The notes: generated from the letters alone by a model not told the origin. Shown: positions 29,050-37,362, numbered from the stretch's first letter. The stretch: DNA of 64,000 nt from Mesorhizobium koreense (GCF_031656215.1 NZ_CP134228.1:2995001-3059000), one strand, 5' to 3'. A program made the numbers and translations.

Positions 29050-30825
29050 TCAGTCGCCGACTGCCACGCCCTCGCGGCGCGGATCAGCACCGCCCTCGAT
29101 CCCCGATGGCGTGATCTCGATGCCGTGCAGACCGGAATTCTGATCGTCGATTTTCGTCTGGTAGCCGAGGGCCTGCAGATCTTTCGTCATCCCGGCGGCT
29201 TTGGTCCCGGCTTCCAGATCGTAAGTGCCGAAGCGGTTGACGAAATGCGGCAGCGACACGGCCTGTTGCACATCCATCTTCCAGTCGATCATGGCGATCA
29301 GCGCTTCGGCGACATAGGAAATGATGTTCGAACCGCCGGGCGAACCGACGGCGATCACGGGATTGCCGTCCTTCAACACGATGGTTGGCGCCATGGACGA
29401 GCGCGGCCGCTTGCCGGGCTCGACCCGGTTGGCGACGGCGCGGCCGTCCGTCACCGGCGCGAAGGTGAAATCGGTCAACTCGTTGTTGAGCAGGAAACCG
29501 TCCACCATCTGCCGCGAGCCAAAGGCGCTTTCGACGGTTGTCGTCATGGAGGCGATGTTGCCCTCGTCGTCGATGATGACGAAGTGCGAAGTGCCGTGCT
29601 CGGGATAGGATAGGCCGTCGATGCGCAACTCGGCCTTGTCCCAGGGCGGATCGCCTGGCTTGACCTCGTCCTTGCCGAGCGCGGTCGGGCGTCTCAGAAG
29701 CGCGGCACGGCTCTTCAGATAATCCGGGTCGAGAAGGCCCTTCGGCATCGGCACGAAATCGCTGTCGGCCATGTAGCGGTCGCGGTCGGCGAAGGCGAGC
29801 CTTGTGGCGTCGCCGATGATGCGCCAGCTTTCCGGATCGTCGGGGCCGAGCGTGGCAATGTCGAAACCGGAGACCATGCCGAGGATCTGGCCGATGGTGA
29901 GTGCGCCGGAGGAGGGCGGTCCCATGCCGCAAACCTCGTATCCGCGATAAGGTGCGCAGACGGCCGGACGTTCCTTCGCCCTATAGGTGGCAAGGTCCTG
30001 CAACGCGAGATGGCCCGGATTGGTCGGATGCGCATGGACCGCTTCAACAATGTCCTTGGCGATGCGGCCAGTGTAGAACGCGTCGGCACCGCCGGAGGCA
30101 ACAGTGCGCAGCGTTTCGGCGTAAGCTGGGTTCTTCAGCGTCACGCCGATGGCGAGCGGCTTGCCTCCCTTGTCATAGAAATAGCTTCGCGCGGCCGGCT
30201 GTTTGTCGAGACGTCCCATATCCTCGGCGATCTCGTTGTGGAGGCGGGGCGATACGGCAAAGCCCTTGTCGGCGAGATCGATCGCGCGGGCGAAAAGGCC
30301 TTGCCAATCTTTCTCGCCATATTTCTTGTGTACGGCCTCCAGCAGCCGAACCGTTCCCGGCGTGCCGACCGAACGACCGCCGACGACGGCGTCGAAGAAG
30401 GGCAGGGGCTTTCCGTCGGCGTCGAGGAAGAGCGACGGCGTCACGTCAGCCGGCGCCGTCTCGCGGCCGTCGAATGTGGTGAGCTTCTTTTCCTTCGCGT
30501 CGTACCAGACGAGGAAAGCGCCGCCGCCGAGGCCGGAGGACTGCGGCTCGACAAGCCCGAGCACCGTCTGAACCGCGATCAGCGCATCCGCCGCATTGCC
30601 GCCCTCGCGCAGCACCTCCAGCCCGGCCTGTGCTGCCAATGGGTTGGCAGCAACCACCATATGGCGGTGGGCGACGACGACGTGCTTTGCTGAGACCCCG
30701 CTCGCCGTCTCCGGCGCGACACTGTCGGATGCCTGCTGTGCGAAGGAAGGAACGCCGAAAAGGAGGAGAGCAACCGCAAGCGCTGCAAGGCACGACGGGA
30801 AGGCTGATCCCCCTGGCTTCAACAT
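29050..30825 (-). CDS. ggt: Gamma-glutamyltransferase
   Basis: This periplasmic N-terminal-nucleophile hydrolase splits glutathione and transfers its glutamyl group. An ATG at 30825 gives a signal peptide (MLKPGGSAFPSCLAALAVALL... cut at FAQ-QA); a GTG at 30837 is also in frame. The proenzyme self-cleaves before Thr412 in EHGTSHFVIIDDEGN, producing the large and small subunits. The glutamate-binding ERPAVCAPYRGYEVCGMGPPSSG and the GGSNIISYV segment are intact. About 590 residues is the usual length. A palindromic repeat lies immediately upstream and may separate it from lipB. Confidence 0.95.
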   Translation of the reverse strand: MLKPGGSAFPSCLAALAVALLLFGVPSFAQQASDSVAPETASGVSAKHVVVAHRHMVVAANPLAAQAGLEVLREGGNAADALIAVQTVLGLVEPQSSGLGGGAFLVWYDAKEKKLTTFDGRETAPADVTPSLFLDADGKPLPFFDAVVGGRSVGTPGTVRLLEAVHKKYGEKDWQGLFARAIDLADKGFAVSPRLHNEIAEDMGRLDKQPAARSYFYDKGGKPLAIGVTLKNPAYAETLRTVASGGADAFYTGRIAKDIVEAVHAHPTNPGHLALQDLATYRAKERPAVCAPYRGYEVCGMGPPSSGALTIGQILGMVSGFDIATLGPDDPESWRIIGDATRLAFADRDRYMADSDFVPMPKGLLDPDYLKSRAALLRRPTALGKDEVKPGDPPWDKAELRIDGLSYPEHGTSHFVIIDDEGNIASMTTTVESAFGSRQMVDGFLLNNELTDFTFAPVTDGRAVANRVEPGKRPRSSMAPTIVLKDGNPVIAVGSPGGSNIISYVAEALIAMIDWKMDVQQAVSLPHFVNRFGTYDLEAGTKAAGMTKDLQALGYQTKIDDQNSGLHGIEITPSGIEGGADPRREGVAVGD

Positions 30826-30844
30826 TCGCCGGCCCACCGTCCGG

Positions 30845-31008
30845 GTGCGTCCTTCGAGGCTCGCTTCGCTCGCACCTCAGGATGAGGGAGGTTTGTGCCA
30901 TGGCCGCCGAGTACCCGCGCCATTCCGGCTCCCACCTCAAGGTGAGGGAAGTTTGCGCCGGCCTCCCTCATCCTGAGGTGCTCGCGAAGCGAGCCTCGAA
31001 GGACGCAC
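30845..31008. repeat. Palindromic intergenic repeat, copy A
   Basis: Arms 30845-30891 and 30962-31008 are reverse complements at 45 of 47 positions, enclosing about 70 bases. The start cacctcaggatgagg is echoed inside the loop near 30944 as cacctcaaggtgagg, an internal degenerate copy. The same core (cgtccttcgaggctc, cctcaggatgaggg) forms the element at 42035-42203. It fills the gap between ggt and lipB. This is a dispersed, probably non-autonomous element. Confidence 0.9.
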
Positions 31009-31026
31009 GGAAACATCGGTTGGGCA

Positions 31027-31770
31027 TCAGGCACTCCTGCGCCGCTCTTCGGAGACAGCCGCCTCCGCCTGTCCGAACACGTCCTCGAAGGACGCTTTGA
31101 GCGCGATGTCGAAATCCTCCATCGTCACCGGCAGGCCGAGATCGACGAGACTGGTCACGCCATAGCCCGAAATGCCGCAGGGGACGATGCCGCCGAAATG
31201 CGAGAGGTCAGGCTCCACGTTGACGGCGATGCCGTGGAAGCTCACCCAGCGGCGCAGGCGGATGCCGATTGCAGCGATCTTGTCTTCAGCGGGCCGTCCG
31301 TCCGGCAGTGGCTGACGATCCGGCCGCACGACCCAGACGCCGATGCGGTCGTCGCGCCGTTCCCCCTTCACATTGAAGCGGCCGAGGGCGCCGATGATCC
31401 AGTCCTCAAGCGCGGCCACGAAGGCGCGTACGTCCTCCTTGCGCCGCTTCAGGTCGAGCATCACATAGGCGACCCGCTGGCCGGGGCCGTGATAGGTGTA
31501 TTCGCCGCCGCGACCGGCCGCGAAGACCGGGAAACGGTCAGGCTCGATCAGGTCGTGCGGCTTGGCGCTGGTGCCGGCGGTATAGAGCGGTGGATGCTCG
31601 ACGAGCCAGACTAGTTCGCCCGCCTTACCCTCTCGGATCGCCACCGAGCGCTCCTCCATGAAGGCGAGCGCGTTTTCGTACCGCGTCAATCCCGGCTCGA
31701 TCCGCCATTCGACTGGCGGTGAGGGGATGGAGGGGCGTAGCGAGGCGGAAAGCTGGCTGCGTTCTGTCAT
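31027..31770 (-). CDS. lipB: Lipoyl(octanoyl) transferase
   Basis: This 247-residue enzyme moves octanoyl from ACP to lipoyl domains, the first step of protein lipoylation. [21 protein letters not shown], Lys164 in [18 protein letters not shown], and Cys198 in [11 protein letters not shown] form the catalytic set. The frame is open 27 codons further upstream, but the ATG at 31770 has agga five bases before it and gives a normal length. It begins with a poorly conserved leader ([19 protein letters not shown]). Confidence 0.95.
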   Translation of the reverse strand: MTERSQLSASLRPSIPSPPVEWRIEPGLTRYENALAFMEERSVAIREGKAGELVWLVEHPPLYTAGTSAKPHDLIEPDRFPVFAAGRGGEYTYHGPGQRVAYVMLDLKRRKEDVRAFVAALEDWIIGALGRFNVKGERRDDRIGVWVVRPDRQPLPDGRPAEDKIAAIGIRLRRWVSFHGIAVNVEPDLSHFGGIVPCGISGYGVTSLVDLGLPVTMEDFDIALKASFEDVFGQAEAAVSEERRRSA

Positions 31771-31858
31771 GGGAGTCCTATCGGCCCCGCGAAGATAGGA
31801 CGCCGTGCCGGTAAGGTCCAGAAAAGCCGATCCGCTCTGTTTATCCGGCATGAGGAGA

Positions 31859-31878
31859 CGCCGGGGTTGCCCCCGGCG
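31859..31878 (-). terminator. GC-rich hairpin after the small membrane protein gene
   Basis: An 8-base stem (cgccgggg/ccccggcg) with a four-base loop starts 16 bases past the stop of the 42-codon gene. No T-run follows in the minus direction, so termination would be weak or factor-aided. Confidence 0.35.
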
Positions 31879-31893
31879 CCCATTCAGCGGCGG

Positions 31894-32022
31894 CTAAAAG
31901 AACTCCTTGTAGGCGAATGCCGCTCCAAGGATAAGCACGACCGCCGCGATTATGGCGATGTTTCCCACCCATGAGGAAGAGAACACGACATGATCTTCCT
32001 GGTCTTCCTTCTTGTCATTCAT
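31894..32022 (-). CDS. Small single-helix membrane protein (42 aa)
   Basis: An ATG-to-TAG frame encodes 42 residues. There is a charged start (MNDKKEDQEDHVVFSSS), then one hydrophobic helix (WVGNIAIIAAVVLILGAAFA, about 18-37), then YKEFF. The layout, with acidic and lysine residues before the helix and a short aromatic tail, looks selected. A second in-frame ATG is not needed. No family is recognised. The gene is followed by a GC hairpin, which supports a real transcript. It could be an accessory subunit of a membrane complex (inference). Confidence 0.55.
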   Translation of the reverse strand: MNDKKEDQEDHVVFSSSWVGNIAIIAAVVLILGAAFAYKEFF

Positions 32023-32143
32023 GGAATAGTACCTGACTGTTTACACGCCGGCGCTTTCGAAAGGACGGCCGCATGTATAGCGGGCCCGTTCGGAGCTCCG
32101 GGTGCCGATTGACGTGTGTGATGAAGTTGCCGTCGAACGGCGG

Positions 32144-32596
32144 TCAGCAGGTGGAAGGAGGGGCCTGGGCGTCGAAGGCCCGGTATTGAGGAGCCGCCGC
32201 GATCGCTGGAAGCCGCCGGCTTTCGGGGCGGGATCGCTGCCCGACGATTTCGTCTGCGATCGCAGCGAGGACAGTGCCATCTGCGTGCCAGAGAGGACGA
32301 TGCTTCTGCTTCTCCGAGCGCCATACGTGGATGGCGCTTTGGGTCCGCGACAGGTCGTATAGAGCCGCCGCGCGCGTAATCGCCACGAAGTCGGCGGGCG
32401 AGGAACTGATCGCCGGAGAACCGGAAGGAACCGGCTGCGGAATACGGGGCGACGACAGGGCCAGTACGGCGAAGCAAAGGACAGCCAGCCAAGCGCCCCG
32501 CGCCAACTGCCTCAGGGTGCTTCTAGGCGAAGGAATCCCGTTTCCGTCGTGCTTCACAGGCTTGTCTGGTCGCAGAGGCAAATCCAACCCGTTCAA
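32144..32596 (-). CDS. Hypothetical protein, possibly exported (doubtful)
   Basis: This is an open frame of 150 codons from a TTG at 32596; a GTG at 32557 is an alternative start, and neither has a good ribosome site. Residues about 30-50 (RQLARGAWLAVLCFAVLALSS) look like a signal peptide or anchor. After it comes a proline/serine linker and then ADFVAITRAAALYDLSRTQSAIHVW, which reads like a folded helix. The C-terminus is not conserved to my knowledge. No family is recognised, and it could still be a chance frame. Confidence 0.4.
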   Translation of the reverse strand: MNGLDLPLRPDKPVKHDGNGIPSPRSTLRQLARGAWLAVLCFAVLALSSPRIPQPVPSGSPAISSSPADFVAITRAAALYDLSRTQSAIHVWRSEKQKHRPLWHADGTVLAAIADEIVGQRSRPESRRLPAIAAAPQYRAFDAQAPPSTC

Positions 32597-32731
32597 ATTG
32601 TCAGGTTGCGCAAGATGAAAAGCGTATCTTGCCGGCCCAGAGCGACAAGGTAGGAAATCGAAGCTGAAAAAGGAAGATGGTCCGAAAATCCGGCTCGCCC
32701 TTGACGCTGCATATCAACCGGTTGCGCCGAC

Positions 32732-33217
32732 CTAGAACCGGAATGTCCAGAACAGGCAGACAAGCGTCGCGGCGACGCTTGCGACAAGCGCAAGGGTCCT
32801 CATCAGGACGTTACGACGCAACTCATTGAGGATGGCATGGAAGACAGCGACGGCAAGGACGAACACGAACTGCCAGTCGAGAAGCGCGCGATACGCATTG
32901 ATCTGGCCGAATGCCACTCGTGCAACAAGGCAGCCGATAATGGTAGCGAATAGAACGACCACCGCGACATAGACCGTCTCGACGCCGTTTACGAGCACGA
33001 ACGAAGCAGCCCGTAGCGGTAGGATCATCAACAACGCGACGCCAAAAAAATAGAGCGCGGCGAGCGGGATGAAGGTTGCGGCGCTGGCGAGGCCGTCCAG
33101 CCGCTTCATACCGAGGGCGCCGAACGGATCGCCATGGCGCATGACGGCGATGGATAGCGCCATCAGAAGAGCGGTCAGGACGGTGACGAGAATAAAAGTG
33201 CTGATGGTCTTGGCCAT
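32732..33217 (-). CDS. Uncharacterised membrane protein
   Basis: This 161-residue protein has four to five predicted helices: about 5-25 (STFILVTVLTALLMALSIAV), 48-68, 75-100, 113-130 and 140-158. The residues between are basic (LNELRRNVLMRT), so the loop before the last helix probably faces the cytoplasm. A signature beyond hydrophobicity was not recognised. It stands between the doubtful exported protein and the tRNA gene, transcribed leftward. The start ATG has agggaccctc before it, a weak ribosome site. Confidence 0.75.
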   Translation of the reverse strand: MAKTISTFILVTVLTALLMALSIAVMRHGDPFGALGMKRLDGLASAATFIPLAALYFFGVALLMILPLRAASFVLVNGVETVYVAVVVLFATIIGCLVARVAFGQINAYRALLDWQFVFVLAVAVFHAILNELRRNVLMRTLALVASVAATLVCLFWTFRF

Positions 33218-33360
33218 GAGGGTCCCCCGAATCCGGCTGCCTACTGCGTAGCTTATGGGGAAGGGACTTCCAATGCCGAAAGGCGAACGCGCCGTGGCGA
33301 ACTATCGCCCACGGGGGACCGGTGTCCCGCAGGGGGGACTTATGAGTCGAAATTTCAGGT

Positions 33361-33388
33361 AAAATCAGCGCCTTACTCGGCGCTTTTT
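33361..33388. terminator. Bidirectional intrinsic terminator downstream of tRNA-Leu
   Basis: A stem agcgcc/ggcgct with a six-base loop is followed by TTTTT on the plus strand. On the minus strand it is followed by GATTTT. It begins 7 bases past the tRNA 3' end, so it most likely ends the tRNA transcript. Confidence 0.75.
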
Positions 33389-33394
33389 GAGCGA

Positions 33395-33479
33395 TGGTGC
33401 GGTCGAGAAGACTCGAACTTCCACGGGTTGCCCCACAGCGACCTCAACGCTGCGCGTCTACCAATTCCGCCACGACCGC
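33395..33479 (-). tRNA. tRNA-Leu (GAG anticodon)
   Basis: An 85-base gene including an encoded CCA end. The acceptor stem GCGGTCG pairs with CGACCGC. The D-arm has the leucine-type GGCGGAATTGGTAGAC. The anticodon loop TTGAGGT gives anticodon GAG. A long variable arm (class II) and the T-arm GTTCGAGTC are clear. It reads CUC and CUU leucine codons. Confidence 0.96.
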
Positions 33480-33715
33480 ACGTCAGGGGATGGACCGGTC
33501 CGAACCGGCCCGGCGCATTTAGCAAATAGCCCATGCGCATACAAGGGCGCGTTTGGCCTTATTTAGCCGCGTGGCCGCGTCCCGGAAAGAGCCTCGGTTT
33601 AGCCTCTCCGTCGAAATTATCGAAGAGATATCGTTCCAGTTCGGAGATCGGCACGTGCCTTGCCGGATTCTTGGTCCAAGTATAGCATTCCATGCTTTGG
33701 TGCAGGGGGGCTGCT

Positions 33716-34366
33716 GTGAACGACATTATCAAACAGGGAAACGCAACCAATCAGTGGGGAGTGTGCGGCTTCGTGAGTGTGCTCAACGCCTTGCACCAGG
33801 AGGGCAAACTCCAATCGTTCGGGCGCACTCTGAATATTGACGAGATTCAGCAACGATTGGGCGCCGAGATCATCACCTACCTCAAGATGACGGCGATCGG
33901 CCGTCCGGGTATCGCGAACTCGATCCTAACCTACACACAATCGTTCGGTGCCCCCTACAGCGGCTACAAAAGTATCAACGACATCTGTAACCGCATCGCG
34001 TCGGAAGTTCGGAAAGCTCACAACCCTGGCGACTGGACCAACTTCCAAGGGGGGATCGGTGTCGCCATGCCGGCCTCGGCGGTCCAGGACTATGTCGAGT
34101 TCGTGGGACTGAAATCCACTTTGCCGGCCGTCAACAACGCACCGTTCACCAAGAGCGAGTTGATCAAGTATCGGGATTGTATTGTCGGCTGCGGCCGGGA
34201 GCCGAGAACCGATCCCGAGAACGGCCTTCGCCACTGGGTGTACATCGATAAAAATGGCTGCCTGCTGAACTGGGGTGTCAAAACCGACCTCAATACCTCG
34301 TCACTTCCGCAAGCCGTCATTGACAAGAAGTACGGCTATATTCCCGCCGTGGTTCAACTCCAGTAG
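33716..34366 (+). CDS. Orphan protein with papain-like cysteine protease motifs
   Basis: GTG start with agggggg six bases before it; an ATG at 33692 in the same frame has no such site. The 216-residue protein opens with NATNQWGVCGFVSVLNAL. Gln13 and Cys17 are spaced and surrounded as in the oxyanion Gln and nucleophile Cys of papain-fold enzymes. A late GLRHWVYIDKNGCLLNWG gives His173 and Asn185 as the rest of a triad. No signal peptide or transmembrane helix is visible. No exact family is recognised; an intracellular peptidase, amidase or effector-like toxin are all possible. Codon use is visibly less GC-biased than in its neighbours. It has no partner gene on its strand. Confidence 0.7.
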   Translation: MNDIIKQGNATNQWGVCGFVSVLNALHQEGKLQSFGRTLNIDEIQQRLGAEIITYLKMTAIGRPGIANSILTYTQSFGAPYSGYKSINDICNRIASEVRKAHNPGDWTNFQGGIGVAMPASAVQDYVEFVGLKSTLPAVNNAPFTKSELIKYRDCIVGCGREPRTDPENGLRHWVYIDKNGCLLNWGVKTDLNTSSLPQAVIDKKYGYIPAVVQLQ

Positions 34367-34556
34367 CTGCGCCTGGTTTCAAGCATATTTGCCCTTCCAC
34401 AGACGGCGACCGAAAACACCGAGCCGTCGTGAATTCGGCGACGATCGTATTACGACACGGCCTTCTTCCAGCAAGTTGTCCGCTTACGCGAAACGGTCCC
34501 TTCGGAACCAATACCGTGTCCGGCGGCTTAAAAGGCGAGACGAAGGAGAGATCGCT

Positions 34557-34844
34557 ATGGCTGTCAGTCAGAAGAAATGGTCGGCAGAAGTGACCGAGCA
34601 TTCCGATGCGCTCGATCTGGAAGAACATATCTTCGAATCCGACGATCCGGCGAAGATCGCGCGATCGCTGAAGCGTTCGGCGGAAAAGAGCCATCGCCGT
34701 AAGGGAACTCCCTATCAGTCGGCGATGTCGATGCTGAACTTCTACATCAACCGCGCCGGCAAGAACCTTCCGGAAAAACAAAAGAAGGTCCTGGAGGACG
34801 CCAAGAACGAACTGCGCGAAGCCTTCGGGCTTGAGAAAGAATAA
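34557..34844 (+). CDS. DUF3175 domain protein
   Basis: This 95-residue hydrophilic protein matches DUF3175: KKWSAEVTEHSDALDLEEHIF, then IARSLKRSAEKSHRRKGTPYQSAMSMLNFYINRAGKNLP. Function is not known. The lysine and arginine content and small size are reminiscent of nucleic-acid-binding or stress proteins, but that is a guess. The frame is open upstream; the ATG at 34557 has aaggagag before it. Confidence 0.88.
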   Translation: MAVSQKKWSAEVTEHSDALDLEEHIFESDDPAKIARSLKRSAEKSHRRKGTPYQSAMSMLNFYINRAGKNLPEKQKKVLEDAKNELREAFGLEKE

Positions 34845-34968
34845 TTTTGTCGTTTGAGCGCCGGCATGCGGCGAATCCGCTGCTGAATTGCTGTTGTGCT
34901 GCGCCGCCCCGCCGCGCTAGACGTGCCGCCATGAACTGAATCTTCAACATCGGACAATGGAGGCGCCG

Positions 34969-36396
34969 TTGAGCGAAGTCGACGAACACGCGCGTCCACC
35001 GTCCGGGGCTGACCCTCACTCCGATCTCGCCGCCGAAATCTACGACGAGGAAGGCGTCATCCGTGGCGACTTCGTCTCGCGGGTGGAGGAAGCCATTGCC
35101 GGGGGTGACCGGGGCGCCCTGAGGGACGAGGTCGGCTCTCTCCACGAATCCGAAGTCGGCGACCTGATCGAGGCGCTGCCGCCCGAGCAGCGCCGCCAAC
35201 TCGTCGGGCTGATGGGCGAGGATTTCGACTTCGCCGCGCTGACAGAGGTCGACGGCGCGATCCGTTCCGACATCGTCGACAACATGCCGAACGCGCAGAT
35301 AGCGCAGGCCGTCCAGGAGATGGACTCCGACGACGCGGTCTACATCCTGGAAGACCTCGACCAGGAGGATCGCGACGAGATCCTGGCGCAACTGCCGTTC
35401 ACCGAGCGCATAAGGCTGAGGCGGGCGCTGGACTATCCGGAAGAGACGGCCGGGCGGCGCATGCAGACCGAATTCGTTGCCGTGCCGCCTTTCTGGACGG
35501 TTGGTCAGACGATCGACTACATGCGCGAGGACAATAACCTCCCGGACAGCTTTTCGCAGATTTTCGTCATCGATCCGAGTTTCCGGCTGCTCGGCGCCGT
35601 CGACCTCGACCGTATCCTGCGCTCCAAACGCACCACCAAGGTCGAGGAGGTGATGCACGAGACGAGGCACGCCATTCCGGCCATCATGGACCAGGAGGAG
35701 GCTGCGCGCGAATTCGAGCAGTACGACCTTCTCTCGGCCGCTGTGGTGGACGAGAACGACAGGCTGGTCGGCGTCCTCACCATCGACGACGTGGTCGACG
35801 TCATCCAGGAGGAAGCCGAGGAAGATCTGATGCGCATGGGCGGCGTCGGCGACGAGGAACTCTCCGACACCATTCTGAGGACTTCCCGCTCTCGTGTGCC
35901 GTGGCTGGCCGTCAATCTCCTGACCGCCTATCTTGCCGCTTCGGTGATCGGTCTCTTCGACGAGACGATCCAGAAAGTCGTTGCGCTTGCGGTGCTGATG
36001 CCGATCGTGGCAGGCATGGGCGGCAACGCCGCGACGCAGACCATGACGGTTACGGTGCGCGCGCTGGCAACAAGGGATATCGACATCTACAATGCCGGGC
36101 GCATCATCCGCCGCGAACTGGTTGTCGGCTCCATCAACGGGCTGGTCTTCGCGCTTTTGGTCGGCTGCACGGCCTGGGTCTGGTTCGGCAGCTACGACAT
36201 CGGCGGGCTGATCGGAGCGGCGATGATCATCAACATGCTGGCCGCAGCTCTCGGCGGCATCCTGATCCCGCTCGTCCTGCACCGCATCGGCGCCGACCCC
36301 GCCATCTCGTCGGGCATCTTCGTCACGACGGTGACCGATGTGACCGGCTTCTTCTCCTTCCTCGGCCTGGCGACCTGGTGGTACGGCGGGCATTGA
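34969..36396 (+). CDS. mgtE: Magnesium transporter MgtE
   Basis: This is a Mg2+ channel of the MgtE family, about 475 residues. A cytoplasmic MgtE N-domain (about 30-140, with repeated DLIEALPPEQRRQLV-type helices) is followed by two CBS domains (about 145-270). Five C-terminal helices contain MPIVAGMGGNAATQTMTVTVRAL, the pore signature. The domains sense cell magnesium and gate the pore. An ATG at 34957 is in frame, but its own gga-gg forms a strong ribosome site five bases before TTG 34969, which favours the TTG. It overlaps the next gene by 4 bases. Confidence 0.93.
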   Translation: MSEVDEHARPPSGADPHSDLAAEIYDEEGVIRGDFVSRVEEAIAGGDRGALRDEVGSLHESEVGDLIEALPPEQRRQLVGLMGEDFDFAALTEVDGAIRSDIVDNMPNAQIAQAVQEMDSDDAVYILEDLDQEDRDEILAQLPFTERIRLRRALDYPEETAGRRMQTEFVAVPPFWTVGQTIDYMREDNNLPDSFSQIFVIDPSFRLLGAVDLDRILRSKRTTKVEEVMHETRHAIPAIMDQEEAAREFEQYDLLSAAVVDENDRLVGVLTIDDVVDVIQEEAEEDLMRMGGVGDEELSDTILRTSRSRVPWLAVNLLTAYLAASVIGLFDETIQKVVALAVLMPIVAGMGGNAATQTMTVTVRALATRDIDIYNAGRIIRRELVVGSINGLVFALLVGCTAWVWFGSYDIGGLIGAAMIINMLAAALGGILIPLVLHRIGADPAISSGIFVTTVTDVTGFFSFLGLATWWYGGH

Positions 36397-37277
36397 GCGG
36401 GGGACGTACCCTGGCGCTCACGGCAGCCGCGCTTGCCGGGCTGCAGGTCGGTGCTGCAACTTTCGTCACCCATTTCGTCATCACCGAGGCGGGGCCAGGT
36501 TCGCTGGCGCTGTTCCGCTACCTGATCGCGCTCTTCATCATTCTACCGATTGCCGCGCGACGGCTACCGGCGATGCGACGCGCCGACATTGTCCCGGTCG
36601 GGTTGCTCGGCATCGGCCAGTTCGGCCTGCTCATCCTTTTTCTGAATATCTCTATCCAGAAACTTGACCCCGGGCGGACAACGCTCATTTTCGCCACTTT
36701 CCCGATTCTCACCATGATCTTTGCCGTCGCCATCGGCCGCGAGCGGTTTACATGGCGCGGCTCGGCCGGCATTGTCATGACGGTTGTGGGTGTGGCGCTT
36801 TCGGTTGGGACCCTCTTGGATTTCCACAACGGGAATGCAAGCCAATGGGTCGGCGCTGGTGCCGCCTTGCTGAGCGCGATCATCGGCGCGGTCTGCTCGG
36901 TGGGCTATCGCCCGTATCTTCAGCGTAATCCGACGGTGGCGGTAAGTTTTACGGCCATGACCGCCGCGGTCGTCTTTCTTCTCATCCCCTCGTTCTTCGA
37001 GGGCCTGTTCTCCGGCTGGTCCGGGTTCAGCACGGCGGGCTGGGCCGCCATCGCCTTTATCGGCGCCTCCAGCGGCGTCGGCTACATATTATGGCTGCAT
37101 GCTCTGTCGGCGTTGCCGGCATCGAATGTCGCCGCTTTCCTGGGCTTGAGCCCGATGCTCGCCGTCGGGCTCAGCGCACTATTCCTCGACGCACCCTATA
37201 CGGCTGCGGATGCAGTCGGATTATTCCTGGTACTTGCCGGCCTCGCCGTTGCGCTCTGGCGAAGCAATACCGGCTGA
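36393..37277 (+). CDS. EamA/DMT-family transporter
   Basis: This 294-residue protein has ten predicted helices in two EamA repeats. The first repeat ends with LLFLNI-type FGLLILFLNISIQKLDP. The second carries GYILWLHALSALPASNVAAF and AVGLSALFLDAPYTAADA. The TTG start at 36393 overlaps the mgtE stop (TTGA), so translation is coupled to mgtE. The large upstream open frame is antisense-like and unsupported. The substrate is unknown, and a link to magnesium transport is only positional. Confidence 0.85.
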   Translation: MSGGRTLALTAAALAGLQVGAATFVTHFVITEAGPGSLALFRYLIALFIILPIAARRLPAMRRADIVPVGLLGIGQFGLLILFLNISIQKLDPGRTTLIFATFPILTMIFAVAIGRERFTWRGSAGIVMTVVGVALSVGTLLDFHNGNASQWVGAGAALLSAIIGAVCSVGYRPYLQRNPTVAVSFTAMTAAVVFLLIPSFFEGLFSGWSGFSTAGWAAIAFIGASSGVGYILWLHALSALPASNVAAFLGLSPMLAVGLSALFLDAPYTAADAVGLFLVLAGLAVALWRSNTG

Positions 37278-37306
37278 CGGCAATTCTTCCTGACCGCCAA
37301 TTGACT

Positions 37307-37316
37307 TTTACGTAAA
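37307..37316. promoter_or_regulatory. Candidate MerR-type operator
   Basis: The perfect palindrome tttacgtaaa follows directly on a TTGACT that could be a -35 box, about 46 bases before the MerR gene. MerR regulators bind dyads in the promoter spacer, so this is a plausible self-control site. The sequence also resembles the TTTACGT-type half-sites known for LiuR-like MerR proteins. Confidence 0.5.
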
Positions 37317-37362
37317 TGCGGCGCCAGATTCCACAAGGGATTCAAGGTAGGCACCCAGGCCA

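Noticed and set aside
33559-33693. Minus-strand frame of about 43 codons upstream of the papain-like gene
   Set aside because: The translation looks protein-like (ISELERYLFDNFDG) but there is no ribosome site, codon use is weakly biased, and it overlaps the probable promoter of the gene on the other strand.
33395-34366. tRNA-Leu as attachment site of an integrative element carrying the papain-like gene
   Set aside because: Elements usually insert at the 3' end of a tRNA, which here faces left, away from the gene. No repeated copy of the tRNA end and no integrase are visible in the window.
34747-36393. Minus-strand open frame of over 500 codons opposite mgtE
   Set aside because: The plus strand encodes a full MgtE with CBS and pore motifs. 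The antisense product is rich in Arg, His and Asp, as expected of a shadow frame.
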